Under the pieces are notes generated by a model, which had not been told where the DNA came from, ran no database searches, and was given only the letters and a program-made list of their open reading frames with translations. Made by a program: the position numbers and the translations under genes. From positions 1-64,000 of the forward strand of contig NZ_NTGE01000111.1 of NCBI RefSeq assembly GCF_002291145.1: DNA of 64,000 nt, given 5' to 3'. This stretch comes from Streptomyces sp. SA15 (lineage in GTDB: Bacteria; Actinomycetota; Actinomycetes; Streptomycetales; Streptomycetaceae). This document shows positions 50,718-59,508 of this stretch, one piece after another; positions within the stretch are counted from its first letter, which is position 1; each line of letters begins with the position of its first letter.

Positions 50718-52369
50718 CCGGTGCCGGGATGGCGGTGTGTGCCGTACTGCTGTCCTCGTGTGCCAGCACTGCGGGGCAGTCCGAGACGCGTGCACCCGCC
50801 GACCGGCAGTTCGATCTCCTGGTCAGCAGACACAACGGCTACCACTATCCGCCGTTCCTGCGGAACCAGCCGGCGCCTCCGGAGGCCCAGTCCTACGCGC
50901 TGCGCACGTTGTCGGAACTGGGTCGCGGCATCAGGACGAGCATGTCGGCAGCGCGCGTCGCGTCGATGCGCGGGGAGGCGCTGGCGGCGTCCCCGTTGTG
51001 GGGGCGGACCTGGCTGATTCCGCTGCGCCGGGCGGGTGCCGCGGAGGCGCTGGGCGCGAGCGACGTGGCGGCCGTGGAGAAGCTGCGGACGGAGGGCGGC
51101 TGGTACGTCGACCCCGCCCTGGGCGATGACGGGGACGCGGCCCGGCTGGGCGCGACGTGGGCCGCGCTCGACGTACTCAAGGCACTCGGGCGGCCCGGGC
51201 CGTCGGTCACCGCGGACTGGCTGAGCTCGCTGGCCGGCGAACCACGCCCACTCGACGAACGCGCGGCGCTGGCCTGTGCCCTGCGTCTGCTCGGCCGGCC
51301 GGTGCCCGCGACTCTCATGGATGTCGACGCGCCTCGCACACATGACTGGGCGACGCTGACGCCGAACGGCCGGGCGGACCGGCTTTACGACACCTACAGC
51401 TATGTCCTGATTCAGGAGGCGGCCGGCGAACGGCCCGACATCGACCGCAGGACGTGGGAGGAGGTACTGCGGGAGGGCGCGGCGACTCTCTCCTACGAGC
51501 ATGTCTACTTCCTGGTCCACACCTTGAAGGCGGCCGGCTCTCCGGAGAGCGTGTTCGCGCCCGTGGTGAAGAGGTTCGAGAGCGAGCGACTCGACGACGG
51601 GACCGTACGCGACCCCGACACCTACGTCGGCAACCCGGATGCCTCGCTCTTCGTCGAACGACTCCGGGCGCTCGCCGGCCGGCCGGTCGAAGATCCCCGG
51701 CTGGTCGCGGCGCTCGATCGTGATGAGAAGACCGGTGCCGTCGGTCAGGAGGCTGCCGAACGCCTCAGCCGCGCGGCCCTGCGGAGGGTCGCGACGGACG
51801 GAGATGTGGACGGGCAGGCGGCGCACCTCTGCTCCGATCCGGCGGTGCTGGCCACCACCGTGACCGAGCAGAACGCCACCCAGTGGCAGCGCACCGCCCT
51901 CAACTGCGCCGACGCCGGTACCGAGATCGGCGCTCCCAGGGTCCGTCCCTGGGCACTGGACACCCCGGAAGCGGTGGTCGCGGCCGCCACGGTCGCCGTC
52001 GGCATGGCCGACGCCGGGCAGCCGGGCCGGATCCCGGCCTGGATCACCTCGGAGGCACTGGAGCAGTGGGCACGGCATCCCGCCCGGTTCGTATCGGTCT
52101 ACGACTACGCGCTGGTCGTACGTGCCTACTCGCTGCTCGGCGGCGCACTGGACGCGTCGCTGCGGGAGGCCCTGCGACATGGCGTCGCGGCGTACCGGGG
52201 CTGTCCCGGGTTGCCCGATCTGTATCAGGTCGGTGGCGGGGACACCGCCTGTGACCTCAAGACCACATGGGGCGTTTGGACGCTGGACCGGCAACTGCGC
52301 GGCCTCATGGGCTGGATGCCGAGCCGGGACGGCAGGAGCACGTACGGAAAAAGGGCGGAAGTGCGGTGA
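50693..52369 (+). CDS. large lipoprotein with helical-repeat domain
   Basis: A 558-residue lipoprotein. After RLRGR a hydrophobic stretch ends in lipobox LLSSCAS. The mature protein is mostly helical with repeated AL/DVLKALGRP and ACALRLLGRP segments, suggesting an alpha/alpha toroid (prenyltransferase/terpenoid-cyclase-like), but without catalytic motifs. Start GTG at 50693 overlaps the secreted-protein gene by 25 bases; TTG at 50714 is also possible. It overlaps the ATPase gene by 4 bases. Confidence 0.75.
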   Translation: MRLRGRLLTGAGMAVCAVLLSSCASTAGQSETRAPADRQFDLLVSRHNGYHYPPFLRNQPAPPEAQSYALRTLSELGRGIRTSMSAARVASMRGEALAASPLWGRTWLIPLRRAGAAEALGASDVAAVEKLRTEGGWYVDPALGDDGDAARLGATWAALDVLKALGRPGPSVTADWLSSLAGEPRPLDERAALACALRLLGRPVPATLMDVDAPRTHDWATLTPNGRADRLYDTYSYVLIQEAAGERPDIDRRTWEEVLREGAATLSYEHVYFLVHTLKAAGSPESVFAPVVKRFESERLDDGTVRDPDTYVGNPDASLFVERLRALAGRPVEDPRLVAALDRDEKTGAVGQEAAERLSRAALRRVATDGDVDGQAAHLCSDPAVLATTVTEQNATQWQRTALNCADAGTEIGAPRVRPWALDTPEAVVAAATVAVGMADAGQPGRIPAWITSEALEQWARHPARFVSVYDYALVVRAYSLLGGALDASLREALRHGVAAYRGCPGLPDLYQVGGGDTACDLKTTWGVWTLDRQLRGLMGWMPSRDGRSTYGKRAEVR

Positions 52370-53043
52370 GCGCGTTGTTGCGGGCCGAGGGCGTCGGCAA
52401 GTCCTACTCCCTGAGAGGAAAAAGAGTCGACGTGCTGCAGAGCGTCGACCTCACTGTGAGGCCGGGAGAGATCACGGCGTTGGTCGGCCGCTCCGGTTCC
52501 GGTAAGACCACGTTGCTGCACATCCTCGGCCTGTTGACCGAACCGGACCACGGCCGGGTGCTCGTCGGGGAGACCGACACATCAGGACTCACCGACAACG
52601 CCCTCGCGGACGTCCGTCGCCGCCGGATCGGTTTCGTCTTCCAGCACTACAACCTGCTGCCGCAGCACTCGGCCCTCCGCAACGTCGCGGTGCCGTACGT
52701 CGGACGCCGTGCTCAAGGAGAGGAACGCGCCCGTCGGCTTCTGGACCGAGTGGGCCTGGCCGAGCGGGCGTGTCACGTGCCCGGTGAGCTCTCCGGCGGC
52801 GAGCAGCAGCGAGTCGCTCTCGCACGCGCCCTGGTCAACGATCCTCCCGTGGTACTGGCGGACGAGCCCACCGGCAATCTCGACGAGGGGAGCGAGCGGG
52901 TACTGCTCGGTCTCTTCCGCGAACTGGCGGACGAGGGACGGGCGGTCGTGCTCGTGACGCACAACCCGGCCGTGTCCGACACGGCGGACGTGGTGCACCG
53001 CCTGGATGCGGGAGCACTGGTGACCGAGGGGAGCGACGCATGA
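52366..53043 (+). CDS. MacB/LolD-type ABC ATPase
   Basis: A 225-residue ATPase with Walker A GRSGSGKTT, FQHYNLLPQHSALRNVAVP, signature LSGGEQQRVALARAL and Walker B VVLADEPTGNLD, all typical of the MacB/LolD/FtsE branch that couples to FtsX-like permeases. GTG overlaps the lipoprotein stop and its own stop overlaps the permease start. Confidence 0.94.
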   Translation: MSALLRAEGVGKSYSLRGKRVDVLQSVDLTVRPGEITALVGRSGSGKTTLLHILGLLTEPDHGRVLVGETDTSGLTDNALADVRRRRIGFVFQHYNLLPQHSALRNVAVPYVGRRAQGEERARRLLDRVGLAERACHVPGELSGGEQQRVALARALVNDPPVVLADEPTGNLDEGSERVLLGLFRELADEGRAVVLVTHNPAVSDTADVVHRLDAGALVTEGSDA

Positions 53044-54257
53044 ACATCGTCTCGCTGGCCTGGGCCAACGTCCGTGCGCTGCGCCAGCGGATGTACGGTC
53101 TCGTCGCGCTCGTCTCCGTCGCCGGCGCCGTCTGCCTGGGCGCACTCGGGATCGCCGACCGTGCGCAGAGCGCCACAGACTCCGGTGTCAAGGAGAGCGC
53201 GGCCAACCGCAGCATCACGGTCGACAGGCCCGACGACCATCCTGGCACTGCGCCCCTGACGGCGGGTACGGCGGCCCGGCTGGCGAGGCTGCCGCACGTG
53301 GCGTCCGTGCAGCACCGGGTCCAGGCCTCGTTCGGGGCGTCCACACCGGCCGGGGGCGCCGCCCTGCTCTACGCGACGACCTACCGCGCGGCGCTCCCAC
53401 CGCCGGTCACCAGGTCGGTCCGGGCCCGGCTCTTCCCCCTGCGCTCCGGCGAGGTCGTGGCACCCGCGACCTCCCAGGGCGTGGACCTGGGCCGGATGCT
53501 GGGCCGGAAGATCGAGATCGAGACGATCCGTTACGTACGACCCGGCGAGGGCACCGGAGTCACCCGCCACGCCCGTCTCGTCGGCGTCTACGACCCGACC
53601 TGGCAGCTGGACGGCCCGGACGCGGCCTACGCGGCCGACTCCGACGTGGTCAGGTGGGCCGCGGAACGCGCCGGGGAACCGGTCGACCGCTACCTGAGCA
53701 CCGTCGGCTACGACCAGCTGACCGTCGTCGCCGGGACGGCTGCGGACGTCCCGGCGGTGATGAAGTCGGTCCAGGCCATGGGGTATCCGGCGGTCACCCT
53801 CCGCCAGCAGCTCGACGCGCTGCCCGCGGTGCTGGAGCTGATCAAGTTGGTCGGGCGGGTGCTGCTCGGGGTGCTCGGCGTACTGGCCTTCGTCGGCGCG
53901 GTCACAGTGACGGGCGCGCTGTCGCGTCAGCGGGCGCAGGAGATCGGCATCCTCAAGGCGGTCGGATTCCGTACCAGGGCGGTGCTGGCCATGCTGGTCG
54001 CGGAAATGGCGCTGACCGGAGCGATCGCCGCCCTGCTCGGTGCTGGGCTCGGCGCGCTGCTCGGCGGTGTGGGCGCGGCCCTGATGCGCGGCAGCGCCGA
54101 CCTGGCGCCGTATGCCAAAGGCTGGGTTCCGCTGCCGGCGCCCGGAGTTCTGCTGACGTTTCTGGCACTGACGGTTCTGGTGGTGGCGACGGGTGCGCTG
54201 GGCCCGGCGCACAGGGCGGCGCGGATGTCGCCGACGGACGCGATGAAGGAATGGTGA
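53040..54257 (+). CDS. FtsX-like ABC permease
   Basis: A 405-residue MacB-like permease: N-terminal helix, an extracytoplasmic domain of about 220 residues, then three helices with RQRAQEIGILKAVGFRTRAVLAMLVAE, the FtsX signature. Such proteins perform mechanotransmission across the membrane rather than classical transport. Coupled with the ATPase by ATGA. Confidence 0.92.
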   Translation: MNIVSLAWANVRALRQRMYGLVALVSVAGAVCLGALGIADRAQSATDSGVKESAANRSITVDRPDDHPGTAPLTAGTAARLARLPHVASVQHRVQASFGASTPAGGAALLYATTYRAALPPPVTRSVRARLFPLRSGEVVAPATSQGVDLGRMLGRKIEIETIRYVRPGEGTGVTRHARLVGVYDPTWQLDGPDAAYAADSDVVRWAAERAGEPVDRYLSTVGYDQLTVVAGTAADVPAVMKSVQAMGYPAVTLRQQLDALPAVLELIKLVGRVLLGVLGVLAFVGAVTVTGALSRQRAQEIGILKAVGFRTRAVLAMLVAEMALTGAIAALLGAGLGALLGGVGAALMRGSADLAPYAKGWVPLPAPGVLLTFLALTVLVVATGALGPAHRAARMSPTDAMKEW

Positions 54258-54264
54258 GCCGTTC

Positions 54265-55314
54265 ATGGCACGGTCGAACCGTACGTACGGCGGCCTGCGT
54301 GCCGCACTCGGTGGCCTTGCCCTGCTGGCGGCCGCCTGTTCCGGGCCGGGCGGGGCGGAGCTGGGCGAGGACTGGGCAGGGGCGACGACGTTCGCGCTGG
54401 TCAGGGTGGACGGCCTGGTGACGGTGGTGGGAATCAATCCGAACCGGGCACGCGCGGAGAGTCTCGCGGTCGTACCCCAGCAGTCCGACGACACGGAGGC
54501 CGTCAGCCCGCACATCGTCCAACTGGCCGACGGACGCTGGCTGGTGACCGTGCCACGCGGCGGGAGCGGGCCGGACCGGCGATACCTGGTGAACAGGAAG
54601 GATCACGTGCTCGACAGCCTCACCGGCGACGAGCGGCTGCGCCGCCTGCTGCCCGGCCGGACCCTGGTCGCCGAGGTCGCGGGATTGCCGGACACCGAGA
54701 CCGCCGGCCACGCCTCCGCGTCCAGCGTGCTGGTCAGGGACCCTTCCGACTGGTCCACCCGACGGGAGCTGAAGATCCCCGGCACCATCGGGCTCGCCGC
54801 CTCCGACCCGACCTCGGACAAGGTCTGCCTCGGCAGTGACACCGAGGTCGCGGTGGCGGAGCTCGCCGACGGCAAGGTGACATCCGTGGCGGTGCCGAGC
54901 GGTACGGAGATCACGGCGCTCGCCTGCCCGGACGGCCACCCCGTGATCGTGCGTTCCTCGTCCTCCAGCGGTGGGCCCGGCGCTGTCAGGACCACCGTCA
55001 CGCGCGCATCGGCCGCGACGACGGTTTCCGTGACGGGCGGCCGGGTCGACGGCGTGGCGGCGACTACGGCGACCACGGACTCGTCGATCGTGCTAGCGGT
55101 GGCGGTCGGAGACGAGACCGAGCTGATCGAGATCGACACCGGCACCGGCAAGACGCGCCACCACGCCCGGATCGCCGGCCTGACAGCGTCACTCGGCCTC
55201 ACGCCGAGCGACGCGGGCTGGCTGCTCTACACGGACCACACGGTGACCCACGTAAACCTCACCACGGGCCGAACAGCGGAGTTCAACCTGCCAGGAACGC
55301 TGCTGGACTCCTAA
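54265..55314 (+). CDS. beta-rich lipoprotein, last gene of the cassette
   Basis: A 349-residue lipoprotein with lipobox LLAAACSG and a mature domain of repeated strand-turn units (LVTVPRGG, VLVRDPSDW, LIEIDTGTGKTRHH), suggesting a beta-propeller. No family recognised. It starts 7 bases after the permease and probably works outside the membrane with the FtsX domain. Confidence 0.8.
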   Translation: MARSNRTYGGLRAALGGLALLAAACSGPGGAELGEDWAGATTFALVRVDGLVTVVGINPNRARAESLAVVPQQSDDTEAVSPHIVQLADGRWLVTVPRGGSGPDRRYLVNRKDHVLDSLTGDERLRRLLPGRTLVAEVAGLPDTETAGHASASSVLVRDPSDWSTRRELKIPGTIGLAASDPTSDKVCLGSDTEVAVAELADGKVTSVAVPSGTEITALACPDGHPVIVRSSSSSGGPGAVRTTVTRASAATTVSVTGGRVDGVAATTATTDSSIVLAVAVGDETELIEIDTGTGKTRHHARIAGLTASLGLTPSDAGWLLYTDHTVTHVNLTTGRTAEFNLPGTLLDS

Positions 55315-55335
55315 GGTAGTGGCCCCCAGGGGGCG

Positions 55336-55411
55336 ATTGGCAGATCTGTTCCACCCCCGCAAGCGAAAACCGCAGGTCACGAGAGCTTGCCGGTGGAACA
55401 AATCTGCCAAT
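55336..55411. repeat. 76-bp palindromic element, copy 2
   Basis: ATTGGCAGATCTGTTCCA at 55336-55353 and TGGAACAAATCTGCCAAT at 55394-55411 (one mismatch, which is G-U if transcribed from the minus strand). The core AAAACCGCAGGTC is at 55366-55378, in the same position as in copy 1. The variable flanks differ but contain their own complement GCAAGC...GCTTGC. It lies between the cassette and the Imm49 gene, which end toward each other. Confidence 0.85.
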
Positions 55412-55421
55412 TGGTCTGCGA

Positions 55422-57191
55422 TTAGAACGGCACCGCCGCCCCCAGAATCCGCGCCGGCAAATACGGTGACACCACCCCGATGTTCCAGCCCCGCCGACGC
55501 GCATGGCACGTCAGCGCCAGGATGTCCAGGTTGATCGCGGCGTCGCAGTCCGTGGCGCGGTCGGCGATGCGGTGGTGGTCGCGGTGGGCTTCCAGGGCGT
55601 CGAGGAGGGCCAGGTTGAAGCTCTGCTCGTCGCCCTCCACGAGTTGGGAGAAGAGGACCGCCGGCGGTGGGAAGAAGCCCTGGTCCTTCGCCTTCTCGCA
55701 GTCCCGCAGCGCGCGCTCCGTGGCCGGTTCCGGGTCCTCGCAGCGCAGGTAGTCGTGGAGGGCCTCGCGGTACGAGGCGAAGAGGGAGCCGTCCTTGCCG
55801 GCGCAGGTCGGGCCGGCCAGGACCAGCGGTGCCAGGTCCTCGCGGCGGCCCGTGATCAGGGCGAAGTCGACGGCCTTGTGCCAGGCGTCGGGGCCGGCTT
55901 CGTCGTCACGGCCCGCGGGGTACGTCACGGTCGTACCGTCGATCGTCACCTCGATGTCGGTGCCGGGTTCGGCGAGCGTCGTACGGAAGAGCGCGGCGCC
56001 CAACTCCGCGGCGAGCCGCAGATTTGCGAGCTGGAGGTCCGTGACGTCGGCGGAGTGCGAGGCGCGGGTCTTGAAGAGGATCTCCTGGTCGGTCATGGCG
56101 TGCGCCAGCTGCCAGACGGCGAGCCGTTCCCCGGGCACGGGTGTGAAGGCCTCCCTGGTGAACCGCTCGAACTGGGCCGCGCTCTCCAGGGTCAGCGGCT
56201 GCGGATCCACGGGACGTTCGAACTCGACCACACCGTGGGCCAGTTCGGTGATCGCGTCCGCGCGCCGGTCACGGCCGTACGCGCCGACTCTCGGCGGCGG
56301 GGTCTCGAAGCCGGTGATCAGCGCGTGCGGGAGGTAGCCGGTGTCGACGGGGGACGGCCAGCCCTCGCGACGGTACGCCAGTGCCGTGAGCGCGAGGGGG
56401 AGCAGTGGTAGCAGGCTGCGCGGGCGTGCTCCCGGGCCGGGGAGGGCGGTCAGGGGGAGCAGCAGCCGTACCACCGCTCTCCCGAACTGCTCCTGGTCGC
56501 CGGCGGTCAGCGCGCGCAGGGCGTGCAGGGCGATGCCGTGTGACCCGGCCGGCAGGTCTTCGGGCACCTCGGCGTCCAGGGCCCGGATCCGTGCCAGGGA
56601 CGCGTCGATCGCGGCCAGCTTCTCCTCGCGGGACGGCGGGTAGTCCGCGTCGTCGTCTCCGGTGTCGCCGATGACGTACGCCATGAAGCCGTTGATCAGC
56701 TCGGCGTCTGGGCGTCCGGCCCGGTTCTTCTGGGGATGTTCGCGGGCGAACTGGAAGGCCTCGCCGTGCCATTCGGCCTTGCCGGCGAGGACGGCCAGGC
56801 AGAAGGCGTCGAGCCACTCGGCGGCGGTGACCGGCTCCGGGCCGCCCTCGGACCCGGCGTCGTAGACCATGCCCCAGTTGACGTAGTTGAGGAAGACCTG
56901 GAAGTGGTGGTGCGGGTAGTACGCCGCGTACGCCACCGCTCCGGCGGCGGCCTCGGCGGCGTCCTGCAACACCGCCTTCGCCTCCGGGGTGTCGAGATCG
57001 GGCGTCTCGACGGACAGCGCGCCCAGGTAGTCGACGAACTCCTCCGCCAGCGTCCACCACTCGTACGCCGTCACCGGCCCGGCCTTCGACATCGACCGGA
57101 CCCGTGAGCCGATCCGGTTGGCGAAGTCCTCACGTACGGCCGAGACCGCCGCCTCGCCGACCCGGTGCCGCTCTATCCGCTCCGCCTGCAC
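55422..57191 (-). CDS. Imm49-family protein
   Basis: A 589-residue cytoplasmic protein resembling Streptomyces immunity-49 family proteins: repeated helical segments, LPLLPLALTALAYRREGWP, and the C-terminal FNLALLDALEAHRDHH and INLDILALTCHARRRGW. It is unusually long and looks like two tandem Imm49-like halves. GTG at 57191 is chosen with GGAG 7 bases upstream. Its 3' end is duplicated at 49871-50020. No cognate toxin gene is adjacent. Confidence 0.75.
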   Translation of the reverse strand: MQAERIERHRVGEAAVSAVREDFANRIGSRVRSMSKAGPVTAYEWWTLAEEFVDYLGALSVETPDLDTPEAKAVLQDAAEAAAGAVAYAAYYPHHHFQVFLNYVNWGMVYDAGSEGGPEPVTAAEWLDAFCLAVLAGKAEWHGEAFQFAREHPQKNRAGRPDAELINGFMAYVIGDTGDDDADYPPSREEKLAAIDASLARIRALDAEVPEDLPAGSHGIALHALRALTAGDQEQFGRAVVRLLLPLTALPGPGARPRSLLPLLPLALTALAYRREGWPSPVDTGYLPHALITGFETPPPRVGAYGRDRRADAITELAHGVVEFERPVDPQPLTLESAAQFERFTREAFTPVPGERLAVWQLAHAMTDQEILFKTRASHSADVTDLQLANLRLAAELGAALFRTTLAEPGTDIEVTIDGTTVTYPAGRDDEAGPDAWHKAVDFALITGRREDLAPLVLAGPTCAGKDGSLFASYREALHDYLRCEDPEPATERALRDCEKAKDQGFFPPPAVLFSQLVEGDEQSFNLALLDALEAHRDHHRIADRATDCDAAINLDILALTCHARRRGWNIGVVSPYLPARILGAAVPF

Positions 57192-57285
57192 TCTTCCGCT
57201 CCCCCGCTGTTCCCCGTGGCTCCCCGCCGCTTCCATGATCCGGCCCCAGCCTAGATCGACTGACTCTACGATCAGGGCCGGGGCC

Positions 57286-57349
57286 GGAAGAAGGGGAGAG
57301 GAAGGGGAGAAGGGGTTCGAAGGGGATAAGGGGAGAAGGGGAGAAGAGG
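57286..57349 (+). repeat. polypurine tract of GAAGGGGA-like units
   Basis: Almost unbroken A/G on the plus strand (interrupted by TTC and one T), built from AGAAGGGG/AGGGGATAAGGGG units, ending at the pectinase stop codon. It could form triplex or impede transcription. Confidence 0.8.
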
Positions 57350-59428
57350 TCAGGAAGCGGTCGGCGTCCAGTCCCCCAACCAGTCCCCGACCTCCTGCCC
57401 GGATGCCTGCGCGTCCGTCAGCTGTGGGCGGTCGCCGCTCGCCGAACCCGCGCCCGGGCCCGTGTTCTTGTACTCGGCGAAGCGGTCGTCCTTCCAGGAG
57501 AAGCCGCTCATGTCGGTCCAGGGAGTGGACTTGATCGCGGCGCTGAGGTTGGTGTTGCGGACCGTGGTCTGCGGGTCGAGGGCGGCGTCGCCGCCGGCGT
57601 GCCAGGGGCGGCCGAGGTAGAAGGTGCCGGACGACACGTCGCCGTTCACCGTGGAGTTGGCGATCAGGATGCCCTTGCGGTTCGCGGCGGTCGACGGGGC
57701 CGTGATGTAACCGGCCGAGGTGCCGTTCCAGCGCTTCTTCAGCGTGATGACCGACTTGTCGATCACCGCCGTCGCCCGGCCGAAGATGAAGTCGACGTTG
57801 CCGGTGACGTAGGAGTTGGTCATGTAGACCCGGCCCAGCTTGTCCTTGGCGGCCGTGTCCAGGAGCAGGGTGTCCTGGTCGCCCGTGACGATGACGCCGT
57901 CCAGCATCACCTTGTCGGCGGCGGTGCGCAGGGCGACGGCCTGGTGGCCGGAGAGCGACTGGTTGGCGGCCTCGTCGAAGTCGTTGGAGATGGTCAGGTT
58001 GCGGGCCTGGAAGTCGTCCGCCTCGACGGCGACGCTGGCGCTGCCGGACGTGCCGTAGTTGCCGGAACCGTCGGGTTTGGGAGTGCCCGACGCGTTGTTG
58101 TAGACGATCACCGTGTCCTTACGGCTGCCGCCCGTGCCCTGGATGGTGACGTGCGGCTTGTTGGCGGGGACCTTCACCAATTCGCGGTACGTGCCCGGCT
58201 TGACGGCGATCACGACACGGGAGGGGTTGTTCGCCGGTACGGCGTTCACCGCGGCCTGCACGGTCTTGTACTGGCCGCTGCCGTCCTTGGCGACCGTGAG
58301 GGTGGTCGCCGCAGCCGCCTTCGTGGCGGCCGCCGTCGTACCGATCGAAGTGCGCGGGCCCGTCCCCGACTTCAGCAGCCCCGGCACATCCGCCGTCTTG
58401 TCGAGGGTGTAGCCGTAGTACGACTTCGGGTCGAAGGCCGTACCCCCGCTCTCGTTGCGCCCGCTGGTGCCCACGAAGGTGTTGCCCTTCTGGACGACGG
58501 CCGCGGTGCTGTCCTTGGTGACGGGGTTGTTCATGCCCTGGAAGTAGGAGTTCTCCAGGACCATCTTGGTCTTGCCGCGCGAGTAGTTGCCGTAGGAGGA
58601 CTTGATCGTGGTGCCGGACACGTCCTCCAGGTAGTTGTTGTAGAGGTGCGCGTGGGCGGCGTTGTCCGTCGAAGGGTTGCGCTGCTCGGTCTCGCGGAAC
58701 CAGTTGTGGTGGATCGTGATGTCGGTGACGACGTTCTCGGTCCAGCCGATGCCGAAGGTCTTGTTGTTGTCGCTCAGCTTGTTCCAGGAGACCGTCACGT
58801 ACGTGCTGTCCTTGCGGACGTCGATGAGCCCGTCCGCCATGTGCCGCAGGTCGTTGTGGTCGATCCAGACGTGGTGGGCGCCGTCCATCTGGATCGCGTC
58901 GAAGTCGTGGTCCTTGTCGTTCCAGATGCCCTGGTACGAGTCCCGGATCGTGAGGTTCCGGATGATCACGTTGTGCACGCCGGAGCCGAGGAAGAAGCCG
59001 CCGCCGACGATCTGCCCGGAGGTGCCGGCGCCGACGATGGTCTTGTCCGACTGGACCTTGATCTCCTTGCCCACCGGGTTCATGTTGATCGTCGCCGCGA
59101 CGACGATGACGTACGGCTCGGGCGCGGTCGCGTACTTCTCCAGGTCGGCGAGCGTCTTCACGGTGACGGTCTTGCCGTCCCGGCCGCCGTACGTGCCGTT
59201 CTGCCCGAGCGCGTTGACGGAGGCGAAGCCGTCGGCGGTCTCGGCCGCCCAGGCGGCGGCGGTCGCGGCGGACGCCGTGTGCTGGGCGTCCTCGCCGAAG
59301 ACGCCGAGGTCGGTGCCGTAGGCCATGGTCCCGGCGGCGGTCAGCGCCAGTGGGACGCCGACCGCCAGCGCGGTCCTCCTTCTGCGGTGGCGGGGCCTGT
59401 CGTTCGCCTTGCCGCGGTGCTCGCTCAT
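57350..59428 (-). CDS. secreted fused pectate lyase (PL1) - pectin methylesterase (CE8)
   Basis: A 692-residue bifunctional enzyme. Signal peptide to about residue 55. The PL1 domain (about 60-355) contains WIDHNDL, DGLIDVRKDS and NPVTKD. The CE8 domain (about 375-660) has the catalytic GHQAVALRTAADKV, GDQDTLLLDT, GNVDFIFGRA and LGRPWHAGG motifs. It would remove methyl groups and cleave the polygalacturonate made available, suiting plant-matter degradation. Confidence 0.93.
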   Translation of the reverse strand: MSEHRGKANDRPRHRRRRTALAVGVPLALTAAGTMAYGTDLGVFGEDAQHTASAATAAAWAAETADGFASVNALGQNGTYGGRDGKTVTVKTLADLEKYATAPEPYVIVVAATINMNPVGKEIKVQSDKTIVGAGTSGQIVGGGFFLGSGVHNVIIRNLTIRDSYQGIWNDKDHDFDAIQMDGAHHVWIDHNDLRHMADGLIDVRKDSTYVTVSWNKLSDNNKTFGIGWTENVVTDITIHHNWFRETEQRNPSTDNAAHAHLYNNYLEDVSGTTIKSSYGNYSRGKTKMVLENSYFQGMNNPVTKDSTAAVVQKGNTFVGTSGRNESGGTAFDPKSYYGYTLDKTADVPGLLKSGTGPRTSIGTTAAATKAAAATTLTVAKDGSGQYKTVQAAVNAVPANNPSRVVIAVKPGTYRELVKVPANKPHVTIQGTGGSRKDTVIVYNNASGTPKPDGSGNYGTSGSASVAVEADDFQARNLTISNDFDEAANQSLSGHQAVALRTAADKVMLDGVIVTGDQDTLLLDTAAKDKLGRVYMTNSYVTGNVDFIFGRATAVIDKSVITLKKRWNGTSAGYITAPSTAANRKGILIANSTVNGDVSSGTFYLGRPWHAGGDAALDPQTTVRNTNLSAAIKSTPWTDMSGFSWKDDRFAEYKNTGPGAGSASGDRPQLTDAQASGQEVGDWLGDWTPTAS

Positions 59429-59439
59429 GCGGCGTACCT

Positions 59440-59489
59440 TCCGTGCGGGGGGTATCGGACCGCTGGTGGGTCGCCGCCCCGCACGGAAA
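59440..59489. terminator. inverted repeat between aerolysin-like and pectinase genes
   Basis: TTCCGTGCGGGG and CCCCGCACGGAA with a 26-base loop, between the stop of the upstream gene and the pectinase start. It may be a terminator or an operator of the pectinase gene. Confidence 0.5.
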
Positions 59490-59508
59490 GGTTGCCGCCA
59501 AATCCCGC

